A stretch of 64,000 nt of DNA from Callipepla californica brunnescens (taxonomy: Eukaryota; Chordata; Aves; Galliformes; Odontophoridae): positions 11,019,106 to 11,083,105 of the forward strand of contig JALIRH010000026.1 of the NCBI GenBank assembly GCA_023055505.1. The letters run 5' to 3'. A model generated the notes under the pieces. It was not told where the DNA came from and made no database searches. It worked only from the letters and a program-made list of their open reading frames with translations. The stretch's first letter is position 1. Each line of letters starts with the position of its first letter. Below, in pieces: positions 11,335-22,450 of this stretch. The translations under genes were made by a program, and so were the position numbers.

Positions 11335-12938
11335 GTGAGATTTCTGTACATCTGTTTTGCTACATACATCATTGCCAGACACACTGTGCAATTCGTTGCA
11401 GGAAGTTCTTCCTCTGACAAGCTAGGCAGGAACAGTTTTGTTTCTGTTTTACAGTGAGGAAATTATGTGTACAAGTCCCTCATTCTGGACTATAGTTGCA
11501 AGTTTTATGTGCATTATACATGCATAACATTTTAGAAAGTTCCCTGTTCTATTTCCAAAATAATTCCTTTCTATTTAGGAAATGGGTAGTAAATCTATCT
11601 CAGTGATTAGCACTGATGCACTGATTTCAGTGATTATGCTGTCAGTTGTTTTGGCTGTTGTGCTGCTTTGAATATGTAAAGCACTAAGGGGAGCTCACTA
11701 GTCTTCTGGAAGTCTAAGGTCACAACTCAGAAAGATGAGAAGAATTTCGCAAGTCAGGTTTTTATCCAGGCTCTGCAAAGGCTAGATAAAGTTCTCTGAG
11801 TTGAAATCTCGGCTCTGACAGTAAGCCAAGAGCAAATCCACTGAGTGCAATGGGACAATGGTTATAAAAAAGGAGGTGAAGTAAGAGAAGATTTGATATT
11901 TTTATTTACATAAAACAATAAAATTATTTCTTGAAGTGATTAGATGTATTGTTTTCATGTAGAATGGATGCTTATTTTCTTTTCTTAATTTCTTCATGAT
12001 TGCAAAAAGTCTGTTTCATCCCAGATTTTACTTCTTTTTAAAAAATTCTGCCTCACTGCAGATGAATCTTGTGGATCTGGGTGTTTTAAATATTTGATGT
12101 AGTACTGCAAGAAGAGCAATACATCTTATTTCAGAATAGCAATTTGTAATCTATTTCTACTTCATTTATCCTCCCACAAAATGCTTTATCTATTTTAGAA
12201 TAATGGAATGGAATAATATTTTAGATTAATGGAATGACATGACTACTTTTTTTCTTTAATCAAAAAGAATCTATGTTCAGGCACATTTAGCAACAAATAT
12301 GCTTAAATATGTGAACATGAATTCTTTTTCATCTTCAGTTTCACAGACTTTCTTAAGCATAAGGAAAGACAATGCAAGAAGAGACTGGATTAGCATTATT
12401 ATGTCAATGTAAATAACTTATGGTACTTTTTTCTTTTTTTTTTTTCTTCTCAATATAATGCCTATTACATACCTATTATGTAGAAATTTTTATATAATAC
12501 ATAACTATCAATATATTCATTGTTTTGTAGATCATCCCTTTCATAAGTTTCCAGTCACAACTTGTGTGTAAGGTAAAACATACACTCACCAGATTTGCAA
12601 GAACACAGACCTTTACAACTAGCTTTGATCCACTGAACACTCAAGAGGTTCCTGTAGAAGTAAAGTATTTGCTGGCAAAGCCCAGAAAAGACATATTTTA
12701 TGTGTGCAAAATGGGGAAAGCTGACTTAAAATGGTATCTCACAATAATCTTTAGCATTTTTGGACCCTTTAAATCATTTATTCTCTAATCCAATCTTAAT
12801 CCAGAACGACCACTTTTTCTTAATGTCTCTTCTCCTCTGCCTTGGAAGTGGACTTGTGTACACAAAATAGCTAAATTGAATTGTTTTCTTCAGAGTGTAT
12901 GATGCTCTGTTTAGGTTCTAGGAGAAAACAGTGTTGAT
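11335..12938. other. No recognisable gene or repeat (intron-like)
   Basis: AT-rich sequence with T-runs near 12430. An 18-base phase-0 micro-exon-like segment (12546-12563 region) is too short to support. Confidence 0.45.
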
Positions 12939-14243
12939 AAGAAAGGCCATAAGGAAGATCTGGGGAACTACAGGCCTGTCAGCCTGACCTCGGTATCAGG
13001 GAAAGTTATGGAGCAATTGATCTTGAGGGAGATCACACGGCACGTGCATGGCAATCAGGGGATCAGACCCAGCCAGCACGGGTTCACGAAGGGCAGGTTG
13101 TGCTTGTCCAACCTCATCTCCTTCTACGACTGGGTGACCAGACTGGTAGATGAGGGAAAGGCTGTTGATGTAGTCTACCTGGACTTCAGCAAAGCCTTTG
13201 ACACGGTCTCCCACAGTATTCTCCTGCAGAAGCTGGCAGCCCATGGTGTGGACAGGTTCACTCTTCTCTGGGTTGAGAATTGGCTAGAGGGCCGTGCCCA
13301 GCGGGTAGTGGTTAATAGAGTCAAGTCCAGCTGGCGTCCTGTCACGAGTGGTGTCCCCCAAGGGTCGGTATTGGGGCCCATACTGTTTAATATCTTTATT
13401 GATGACCTGGATGAGGGGATTGAGTGTACCCTCAGTAAGTTTGCGGACGACACCAAGTTGGGAGGATGTGTTGATCTGCCTGAGGGTAGGGAGGCCCTTC
13501 AGCGGGATCTGGATAGGCTAGACAGTTGGGCTGAGGTCAATGGGATGAGGTTCAATAAGGCCAAGTGCCGGGTCCTGCACTTTGGCCACAATAACCCCAT
13601 GCAATGCTATAGGCTTGGGGCAGAATGGCTTGAGGAGTGTATAGAGGAAAAGGACCTGGGGGTGTTGGTTGATGCTCGGCTCAATATGAGCCAGCAGTAT
13701 GCCCAGGTGGCCAAGAAGGCCAATGGCATCCTGGCCTGTATTAGGAATAGTGTGGCCAGCAGGAGCAGAGAGGTGATCATCCCCCTGTACTCAGCTCTGG
13801 TGCGGCAGCACCTCGAGTACTGCGTTCAGTTTTGGGCCCCTCACTACAAGAAAGACATCGAGGCCCTGAAGCGTGTTCAGAGAAGGGCAACAAAACTGGT
13901 GAGGGGTCTGGAGCACAGGTCTTACGAGGAGCGGCTGAGGGAGCTGGGATTGTTTAGTTTGGGGAAAAGGAGGCTTAGAGGAGACCTCATTGCACTCTAC
14001 CACTTCCTGAAGGGAGGCTGTGGTGAGGAGGGGGTCAGCCTCTTCTCCCAGGTAACTAATGACAGGACGAGAGGGAATGGCCACAAGTTGTGCCGGGGAA
14101 GATTTAGATTAGACTTGAGGAAAAATTTTTTCTCTGAGAGAGTGGTCCGGCACTGGAATGGCCTGCCTAGGGAGGTGGTTGAGGCACCGTCCCTAGCGCT
14201 GTTCAAGAAGCATTTAGATGAGGTGCTGAGGGATTTGATTTAG
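12915..14243 (+). CDS. CR1 ORF2, C-terminal part (reverse transcriptase)
   Basis: This is the reverse transcriptase of a CR1 non-LTR retrotransposon, which copies its RNA by target-primed reverse transcription. The frame is open from 12915; CR1 similarity starts around 12939 with [14 protein letters not shown], and the first ATG is at 13008 (411 codons to the stop). Counting from that ATG, motif A is [13 protein letters not shown] (catalytic Asp near residue 59), motif B is [11 protein letters not shown] (about 114-124) and motif C is FADD (about 145-148), all intact. The C-terminal region carries [33 protein letters not shown] and [13 protein letters not shown]. The N-terminal endonuclease and the first part of RT are missing because of 5' truncation, so it cannot be autonomous. 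No host promoter or start is implied; the ATG is simply an internal Met. Confidence 0.93.
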   Translation, partial: VLGENSVDKKGHKEDLGNYRPVSLTSVSGKVMEQLILREITRHVHGNQGIRPSQHGFTKGRLCLSNLISFYDWVTRLVDEGKAVDVVYLDFSKAFDTVSHSILLQKLAAHGVDRFTLLWVENWLEGRAQRVVVNRVKSSWRPVTSGVPQGSVLGPILFNIFIDDLDEGIECTLSKFADDTKLGGCVDLPEGREALQRDLDRLDSWAEVNGMRFNKAKCRVLHFGHNNPMQCYRLGAEWLEECIEEKDLGVLVDARLNMSQQYAQVAKKANGILACIRNSVASRSREVIIPLYSALVRQHLEYCVQFWAPHYKKDIEALKRVQRRATKLVRGLEHRSYEERLRELGLFSLGKRRLRGDLIALYHFLKGGCGEEGVSLFSQVTNDRTRGNGHKLCRGRFRLDLRKNFFSERVVRHWNGLPREVVEAPSLALFKKHLDEVLRDLI

Positions 14244-14334
14244 TAGCTTGGTTGGTAGGGATGGTGGTGTGAGGATGGTTGGACTAGATGATCTTGTAGG
14301 TCCTTTCCAACCTAATGTATCTATGAATCTATAA
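12939..14334 (+). mobile_element. CR1 LINE, 5'-truncated, best-preserved copy
   Basis: Homology to CR1 begins abruptly near 12939 inside the reverse transcriptase and runs uninterrupted through the end of ORF2 (stop at 14241-14243) into a short 3' UTR. The UTR contains ggttggactagatgatcttg and ctttccaacctaatg. The tail is tgtatctatgaatctata instead of the classical ATTCTRTG octamers. Local GC content is clearly above the flanks. Lack of frameshifts over 1.3 kb indicates one of the youngest insertions in the window. 5' truncation is usual for CR1. Confidence 0.95.
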
Positions 14335-15174
14335 CACACCAATGTTTATAGCTGCGTCTGAGTAGTGTTGTACAGAGCCAAGACCATTCCAGTTTCTCAG
14401 CTCATAATAACAAAGGATTAGGAGGGAAAGAATTAGGAGAGCTGACTTAAACTAGCCAAAGGGATATTCCATACCATATGATATCATGCAAAAGAAGTTT
14501 TGAAGGGGGTAGGAGTTCATCTTGCTCTCTTTTCCTACTCAGGGTGGTAAGCTGGGAATCAGATGAGCAATTGCTTGTGCATTACACGTTATATATGTTC
14601 ATATACATGTCATAATTATTATCAATTTCCTTTTCTCTGTCTTTGTAAATAGTTCTACTTCAACCCACAAGTTCCACTTTGTTTGTTTTTTTCCCTTTTG
14701 ATTCTTTTCCCCATCCCACTGGGAAGGGGGAATGAGCAAACAACTTTGTGGTGCTGAGCCATCTGCCAGGTTAAACCACAACAGATTATTATAACACCAC
14801 TGCAAAATTATATTGTACACGAATCCAGAGTATTTATTGAAAGAATAACTAGCTTTAAAACCAAATGGTGTATAGCATTTGAAGTAATGATAACTACTAA
14901 CAATATCTTATTTTTCAATTTGTATTTAAAGCACACATCATTATTTTATGTGTTTCCATACAAAATCACCAGCTAACTATATCTAATGGAGTCTATTACA
15001 GATCCACAATAAAAAGATCTATATTTTGTAACAGATGCAATCCGTATCAAGCCTCGCCCTCCCCACAACAGTGTTTAGCTATGTTATTTTTTTAATACCT
15101 ACCTCATACTGTCAATTTGAAAATCATGTTGTCGGATTCAGAAGCAATTCTGCTTACTGATTTGTTCCTTCCAT
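14335..15174. other. No recognisable gene or repeat
   Basis: AT-rich unique sequence. A 73-codon minus-strand frame at 14599-14820 has no supporting features. Confidence 0.5.
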
Positions 15175-15365
15175 ACAAAATCTTGAACTCCACCATCTTG
15201 TGATCTCTGTATCCCAAGCTTCCACCAGTCCTCACAACCCTGACCAGCTTTTACTTGTTTGTAAAAGCAAGGTCAACTTGCATACCCCTCCTCATCAGCT
15301 CCTCCACCACCTGCATCAGAAAGTTATCAATACATTGCAGTAACCACCTGGACCTTGTGTGCCTT
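15175..15365 (-). mobile_element. Decayed CR1 fragment from the ORF2 endonuclease domain
   Basis: The minus strand, read across small frame changes, gives pieces matching the end of the CR1 apurinic-type endonuclease: CIDNFLMQVVEELMRRGMQ, VDLAFTNK, then GGSLGYRDHKMVEFKIL. In intact CR1 the corresponding segment has LDLVLTN and a SDHEMVEFKI-type motif; here the catalytic SDH has become RDH, and stops are present. About 190 bases remain. It is only ~0.8 kb from the plus-strand CR1 at 12939-14334 but in the opposite orientation and from a region absent there, so it is a separate, older insertion. Confidence 0.65.
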
Positions 15366-15898
15366 CTTTTACTGTTACGGTGTTTCAAATAAATATTTTA
15401 GCCTGCTCAGGACAGCAAAGTCATCCTAGACAAATAAAATAAATCAACAAATAAAATTCTTTTGTCAGAATAGCTTTTTGGATGTTTGTCACAAATATCC
15501 ATAGAAAACTGAATGTGTGGCAGGGAACTTTAGTCTGTGAAAAAAAAGAATAGTCACTCCACCATGCCACAGCTGATTTCAGTGGTCTAATCTGAGGGCT
15601 ATTTCTTTGTCAGGAGGAAAACTCGACCTCTTTCTTTCTTTTTCTATTGCTTTGTATCTGCACACTTACTACCAGTCTAGAATCTGTTTGAGTTCTGGAA
15701 CGGCTACTAACATGACTGGTAAGCAGGGGCACTGACCAGTAAGGAATTTTCCAAGGCAAGCAAATGGAGAGGTAGGCAGTAGCTTACACGAAGAGAATCC
15801 TGCTGAGAGGAGTAGCTGGGGCAATGGGAGTGCAATAGAAATGCTAATATGTTGTATATAACCTTCAGCCCAGGGGCATTCCTGGCTGTTTGATACAG

Positions 15899-16015
15899 AC
15901 TGCTGAATGCTTTGTAGAAAAAAGTGCAGGTTTGTCTCTGTCCAAAGACAAATGGAAGAGAAATAAGGAGTTTTCAGGGATGAGGAAAAAAGGGTGGCTT
16001 ACAAGTTGGCTTGAG
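15899..16015 (+). CDS. Candidate internal exon, 39 codons, phase 0-0
   Basis: Borders: an acceptor ctggctgtttgatacag and a donor CTTGAG|gtaact. Phase 0 is open and reads TAECFVEKSAGLSLSKDKW, then KRNKEFSGMRKKGWLTSWLE. The peptide is basic with several tryptophans, which are uncommon in random AT-rich frames. It would join in phase to 11254-11334 upstream and 16600-16797 downstream. The frame continues past the donor, so splicing is inferred. No family recognised. Confidence 0.33.
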
Positions 16016-16599
16016 GTAACTGCTACCTACACCTGTTTCTCAGAAGCATGTACAGAGAAAACAGAACTTTACAGAAGAGACGGCTGGGTCGTTAAAAGCT
16101 CATTATCCACGATTTTGCCCACAATTTCTGATGTATTGGCAGTCACTGGAAATGTTGCTGGGATGTTATCCAGCACAAAATAACTAGGAAAGCATAGAAT
16201 AACCTGTACAATACATGCATTCTTAAAGTGTTCTATTAACAGATATGTTAAAAATATATATATTTGAAAATGCCCTTTAAACATCCTCATAAATTTCAGA
16301 TTTTACCCCAGTTTGGGGGTGAAAGAAGTACTCAAAGCAGTTCAAATATAATTTGGTTTTTGGTCATAACATCTGAAGAGCAAAGGAAACAGAGGGTTTC
16401 CTTAGTCTAGCCAGAGAAAGAAGAGTTGTCTTCATTCTCCTTTTGCCAAATAGCTCAAAGGGTGAGGAATGCTTTGAAGATATTTTCTCCTGCAAGTGTG
16501 ATGTAGCCAGCAAGCTGAAGCAAGCTGACCAGATTACAAACAAACAACTGAGAAACTGTGGTTTCTAGAGGACAGGAGCTCTGTGACCTCTCCTAACAG

Positions 16600-16797
16600 G
16601 TTGTACCAGAGATATTGCCTTACTGTACTGACCTGCTTAACTCTTCTGCTCAATCTTCTGACACAGCAGGGAATAACTACTCCCAGGCTTGCAGGTTTGA
16701 ATTAGAAAGACAAGGAACACACCCCAGTCTGAACGTCCAAATAGTATCCCCAAACATCTGCAGGATAGCAACCAAGGCCCTTTGTGGCACCTTTTGG
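16600..16797 (+). CDS. Candidate internal exon, 66 codons, phase 0-0
   Basis: The longest of the candidate exons. It follows a strong acceptor (gtgacctctcctaacag) and ends at CTTTTGG|gtaaga. The phase-0 frame is open throughout, beginning VVPEILPYCTDLLNSSAQSS, then DTAGNNYSQACRFELERQGT, and finishing with IATKALCGTFW. Local GC content is higher than in the flanks. Phase 0 on both sides fits 15899-16015 and 28081-28120. It could still be chance: open frames of this length occur several times in the window. No domain was recognised. Confidence 0.35.
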
Positions 16798-17833
16798 GTA
16801 AGAGTAGATAGTTTTCAGCTGGTGAGGGAAGACCAGGTGTTCCTCATCTCCTTAATAACTTTCAGCTGCAGACAGTGTAGTGAGTGTTGCTGCGTGGGAG
16901 GCTGAGCTGCCAGGAGAGTCTTCAGATGGCTGCCAGGAGAGGTTAGTTGGTTTTTACTTTTGCTTTTAGTTTAGTTTTTCTGTGATTTTTTTGAGTGGTG
17001 GAAGGTGGCTGTCTCTTTTCATGCTATGAAGCTGACTTAAGAAACTCTCATAAAGGCTAATAGCAGGGTAGCGCTAGAAGGTTCTTCATTAATGGGCTCA
17101 AATTTGGCTTAATCCTGGGCTTTGCTATATTTTGCTATATGTTTCTGAAGGCCAGATTCTGTCCTCTTGCATATGTGTAAATTTTTTGAGTCTTTCCAGT
17201 GTTTAGATGTTACAGAGAGGGGAAGTTAGCCAGACATTACATTCTGTTTCCCTTCCAGCCCCGTGTTTTGTCATTTTTTGTGATTGACTGGAAGGAGTTT
17301 AAAGAGGATGCATTAATAATTTACTGTGCTGCAACAAATAATTGATGTTTTTAAAGTTCTCTTTCATTCAGGCTGGTCTGGATTTCCCCATCCTAGTTTA
17401 TTTTTGATTATAGAAATTCATTTCGGTTAAATCATTCCTTTATCGGCAGGATCTGCCCACATTTTGTTAAACTAAATAGCTCCAGAAACCACAGTGTTTT
17501 TTCCAATTGCTTTGAATCAAAGTTGCATTAAGGAGAAAAAGGAGAAAAAAAACCCAAAAAACAAAAAAACGCCACCAAAAACTTTTGCTGAAATTGAGCT
17601 GGATTTTGTTAATACAGAAACAATTATGTTAAGGAGTTTTTAATTTGTAGCTGTGATGCTGTGCTAGTTACTTAAAGCATCAGTTCAGTTTTGAGAACAG
17701 GCTATCCTGTTTCTCAGATTTTCCCACTTATGGTTTCGTGTGTGCCCATGCCCTCAAAGCTTCCAGCTGCTCTGTCCATTTGTGACCCTCTTGATGAACA
17801 TCAGTCTCTATTAGATGTGTGTGTGTGTATATA

Positions 17834-17866
<33 letters not shown>

Positions 17867-19298
17867 AATTTGGTGCTTTATAATGCTTTTAGCATTTGGC
17901 AGGTAGAGCTACCAGGTTACAAATGAGAAAAATCTAGCCTATTTTGCCAAGCAGACAAAATTGTTTATCTTGTTTTTATGTCTGCTGGTACTTAATTGCT
18001 TCATGCTGATACACAAGTCAGATTATGGAAATGGATTGTTTTAAGAATCCTTCACTGGGCTTGTTTGATCTTGCTTATAATTGTATATGCCACCAAACAC
18101 TGGATGTTGGGAGTGGGGATTGAAATCTGAAGTTCTGTGGTTGTAAAAGAAGGTGATCTTAAGTTTTTTTGATGCTGAACTATTTTACAAATTACTCCAA
18201 TAGTAGGAAGGAAGGTGCCAACTCACTTTAGGACTTTAATTATAGCTCTTGGTCAAAGAAATTATACAAGACCCTAAGGCTAGTGAGGAGAAGGATGCTG
18301 CAGTGAGATTAAAAAGCTTTTTTTTTTCTTTTTTTTTTAAATAAAGAAATACTACTAAAAAAAATATGGATAACACTACAGTCCTGTGTACCATATCAAC
18401 ATGTGAAAAATTGATATAAATGTTTATAGGGGAATTTTCAACTCTAGGCTAGGTTCTGAAACCTTTTGTTTGCTAGTAATTGCATTCAAGTATTATGTGA
18501 TGGATTTACAGGATTGCATCTCAACTCTTAAGAATAGCCAGATGTCATAAAGTAAAGCCCCCCTATGCTTATGTACTGATTACATTATTTGCTTCTCAAG
18601 TGCCTTTCTAATTCTTGGTATATAAGTGTTAATAGGGTTATGCTCTGAAGCTTACAAATCTCACTCATTTCAGTGTGTATCAAGTTCCTATGTAAGTCTG
18701 TATTCCCAATGAACATTCCATGCATTTCTCATGCTAATGGTCCTAGTTATTAAATTGCAGAATTACAGAAACATTTTTACACTTTCATGGGGTCACAGAT
18801 TAAATTGTGTATCTACTAAAATGGTCCCACCGCCGTATTTTGTAACTGATCACTGTTTTAGCCCATTAAGAAATTAGCTAAATTACTGATCTGTACAATG
18901 TAGTAATTCCTAAAGTTTTTTTCAGTCAAGAAAGAAATGACGTTAAATGTATTTAAGATTGTTTCTGTAATACATTAATATATCAGTAAAGTGAATTTAG
19001 GAACCCACCATTCAAAAAATATCTATAAAGGCTTCAAATTCACTTATCTTTATAGAATTTTGCTTCTGCTCCTTCACACTGCTTTACCTTTAGGGCTGGC
19101 ACTCAGAGAGAGGGAAATGCTAGATGGAAAGTTCAAAAGAACTTACTTAAAAAAAAAAATCTTGTATATTGCTAGGTTCTTATCTTTTTATTGTAGAATT
19201 CATGTTGGGAAAGGGAATAAAGAATCATCTTGTTGTACACTTTGTGGTGAGTCTGCAGTTTGCAGGCTTTGGCTCTGCATTTGGGCAACAGTGTAATC
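16798..19298. other. Intron-like region with one microsatellite
   Basis: Apart from the GT/AT/GTAT microsatellite at 17816-17867 and poly-T/A tracts near 18318-18365, nothing is recognised. A strong acceptor-donor pair at 19197/19246 encloses 50 bases, but phase 0 has a stop. Confidence 0.5.
17816..17867. repeat. Compound microsatellite (GT)n(AT)n(GTAT)n
   Basis: A run of TG dinucleotides passes into about nine AT units and then five or six GTAT tetranucleotides. The order suggests successive expansions of one seed. Likely length-polymorphic. Confidence 0.9.
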
Positions 19299-19720
19299 TC
19301 ATGGATTATCCTGAGTTGGAAGAAGTCCACAAGGATCATCCAGTCCAACTCCTGGCTCCTCACAGGACCACTCAAAATTCAAACCATATTTCTGAGGGTG
19401 GTGTCCAGACAGTCGTGAAACTGGGAGCTTGGGGCTGAGAACTCTGCCCTGGGGAGCCAATTCCATCAACAACGCCCTCTGGTGAACATTCTCAATGTAA
19501 CACCCAACACAGCTTCATGCTGTTCCCTCAGGTCATGTTTCTGTACCCAGGGAGCAGAGCTCAGCCCCTCCACTCCCTGTGAGGCACTGCAGCTGCCATG
19601 AGGTAACCCCTCAGCTCTGCTCTGGGCTGAGCGAGGCAAGAGACGTCAGCCACTCTTCAATACATCTTCCCCTCTAAGACTCTTCACTGTCTTTGTAGTC
19701 CTCTTCTGGAGATTCCCACT
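19299..19720 (-). mobile_element. CR1 LINE 3' part, minus strand
   Basis: Starting ctcatggattatcctgagtt, the + strand shows the reverse complement of a CR1 3' end, then about 350 bases of CR1 3' UTR/ORF2 end (agtccaactcctggctcctc, ... cttcactgtctttgtagtcc). Numerous substitutions and small indels; no intact frame. The 5' side ends near 19720. Confidence 0.8.
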
Positions 19721-22054
19721 CAGGAGACAAATTCTGTCCTCTTGCAGAACAGTCTTTTGTTGCATTAGCTGGATGTAATACTATGTAAGAAATATGCAAG
19801 CTGTGAATTTCTTCCTTTGGTAGTCTTAGCATTTCTAAGAGGTTCAGGTGGAGAAAACAAATATGTGTGCGCAAATAAAGGAACTGGAATATAAGTTCTT
19901 TTTTTGTACTCACAGGCACACAAAGGGTTGTGATTTTTACTGGGGGTTGTTTGAAACAGCAGTGTTTCACAGGTGAGAGGAATCTGAGTCTAAAGAGGTA
20001 GAATGTGTGTCTGGCACCTCTACGGCTTTGCTTTCAAGTGCTTTTTATTTTTTTTTGTTCTAAAAGTTCAAACACAGTATACCTGAGTTTTAATGTAAAT
20101 GTACCTCTATTTCCTTTGTTTACACAAATGATGTATCAATTCTATATTGCTGAAAAATAAAACACCACATCTTTCAATTCCCTGCGCTTACTCCCCCAAT
20201 TTCAGATATGCATTTAAAAAATCATGAACCAGAGTCACCCTCAAATGTGAACCCTAAATCTGTGTATATGAAACATGCCTGTATATATGAATTTATACAA
20301 TTCCATATGGGTGCACAATTCTCTAAGAGGAAGAAAAAGATACATTCTACATCTTTAACTAAGGTTGGGTATGCCCTGCCGTGATGGGAAGAATGCTTAC
20401 AACTTGTGACATATTTAAGCTATTTAATTAAAATTAGATTATATGTGCACAGTAAAAGATTTGCAGCTGAGTAGACTCTGAATGCAGAATATATCCTAGG
20501 ACTCTGCAGTCTGCTGCACAGTTGTGCTTTGCTGGCTAAGATAGGGCTGACTGCTTTGGGTGCATCTGAAAGATACCTATCATGGCAAAATGCTAACACT
20601 CTTTGTTGAAGTTTCTATCTTATTAACTCTTAACATTGCATTAAGCCTTACAGTACTGGGCTCATCCTTGAGATTCAGTGCTTCTTGAATATATCGGCTT
20701 TTGTGTTCTGGATGTTCATTCTTCCTCTGCCTTGTGAATAGCTCTTACTGCATGATCAGCTTCTAAGACTGCTCTTGCTCCCATGGTGCTTACCCTCCCT
20801 TTCAGCTCTAAGAGCCACCCATCATGCAGGCTTTTGGTGCCAGCCCATATATCATTGGCTTCTTGTGTGTCAGCCATGTGAAAATTACTGGAAATATTTA
20901 GCATTAAATGCTCCAAACAAAGGAGATAAATCACTTTGTTTTATATTGTTTGTTACTATTAATAACCAATGATCCTCTATATATGGAAATATTTTTCTAG
21001 GACAGTTCTGAACAAGTTTTAATTATGGAGTTAGCTGGATAAAAATTGGATATTATGTCTTTTTTACTGGCATTTTTTTGATATTTGCTCTCAAATGTGG
21101 CCCATGAAGAAGAGGGGTGTAAGAACGTATTAATAAAGAAAGGTAGAAGCAACTATGCATGGAAAGGTTAGTCCAAACAATTTCCAAGACTGATAATGAT
21201 GACTTTGTATATTTGTTTTGTGCAAATTACAAATGGGGCAAAAAACTTGAACTTGAGAAAAGGTGCTGTATCTGGAAATGATGGATTAACAAATGGTGAA
21301 AAATTTTAGACAAAATATCTGGAGAAAAAAATGTCCAAATGATGAGATGGATCAGACTGTAGAATAGTTTCTCCTGACTAAACTCTGTCATTTGATGTCT
21401 TATTTTTAAGTAGGGCCATCAGAAAAAATTGAATGTGTATGGAAAACTCTTGCACAATCAGGGATATATTGACCTGTTCTGGAGTTTAAAATAAGTTTGT
21501 GAAGTCAGCAATTAAATAAAATTTAGTTGTGATATATTAAACCAGTTAAATTATAGAGTTTAGAAGTTCCGGGTTGCACTGAACTCCTGGAACAAGTCCA
21601 AAGTGACTTGTGCAGACATGCCTGAGTTGTAGGTGAGGTAGGTTTATACTGCAAACAGTGTAGCTGATTTCACACTACAATATACCTGGATTTATGTGGC
21701 TGCCTCTCAGAGTGCCTTGGTTAACAAGGGCAGTTCTCTGCTTGTGTGGTTATGCTGGTGGGGAACCCAAGATCTATCAAGAATATATGTGTTCCTTTGC
21801 ATAAACAGGTGGCCTAAAATGATAATCAGAATTATAGCTGCTTGTATTGGCTGAGTATTAACAAGATCTGGTTGGATAAACAGACTGATATATCAATTTG
21901 TTGAAAGCAAGTTTCTTAGGTCTGGTGTAGAGGAATCCCATTCTCCCTCCTCCCCGTTTCACATCATGAATCAGAAAGAAGTTAACTGAACCCTGAAACT
22001 GTTTCAAAAGTAGTAAGATCCTTTTCCTTTGGTTATGTGGTGCTTGATTGTGTA
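19721..22054. other. No recognisable gene or repeat (intron-like)
   Basis: AT-rich sequence with short chance ORFs only. Confidence 0.5.
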
Positions 22055-22450
22055 GTTGTTCTGAACGTAATGCCTCCTATTTAATCTTCATAGAAGCTAC
22101 AACAGACACAAACAGCACAATAATACTAATTGACAGAGCAAATTCTCAGCCCCAAAAAACTCTTTTCCAGCATACTCACCACGATTAGCAATGCTTTTTC
22201 GACAAGAGTGTCAATGGGTGCCATTTTTTTCCTGCATGGAGGAATTCAGTGGCACATCTTTGCTTGGTCTGCACTTCCACATCAGACACCATTTTATCAG
22301 ACTGCACCTTTGCTGCCATCTGTCACACGGCAACATCCAGGATGAGAATATTGGTGGGAAGGTTCAACCTCTACTGTCATACCACGAATATCTACCTGGC
22401 TTCATGGGCCAACATAATAAAACAGGAGGCATTATTTTTGGAGCAGACCT
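22055..22450 (-). mobile_element. Internally deleted mariner element (MITE-like)
   Basis: The left end gttgttctgaacgtaatgcc and the reverse complement of the right end (aggtctgctccaaaaataat) form imperfect terminal inverted repeats, each next to a TA dinucleotide (22053-22054 and 22451-22452), the usual mariner target. The interior shares blocks with 9386-10198: gagcaaattctcagc, caatgggtgccattttttt and gggccaacataataaa. The middle is deleted: the segment for the transposase helix-turn-helix after MAPID is missing, and only ~400 bases remain. Non-autonomous. A 147-codon + strand frame running through it is accidental. Confidence 0.78.

Noticed and set aside
13791..14206. Minus-strand frames of 69-97 codons
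   Set aside because: Shadows of the CR1 ORF2 on the opposite strand.
19197..19246. 50-base segment with a strong acceptor (cttatctttttattgtag) and donor TTTGTG|gtgagt
   Set aside because: Phase 0, required by the chain, has a stop; only phases 1-0 and 2-1 are open. It also lies right next to a CR1 insertion.
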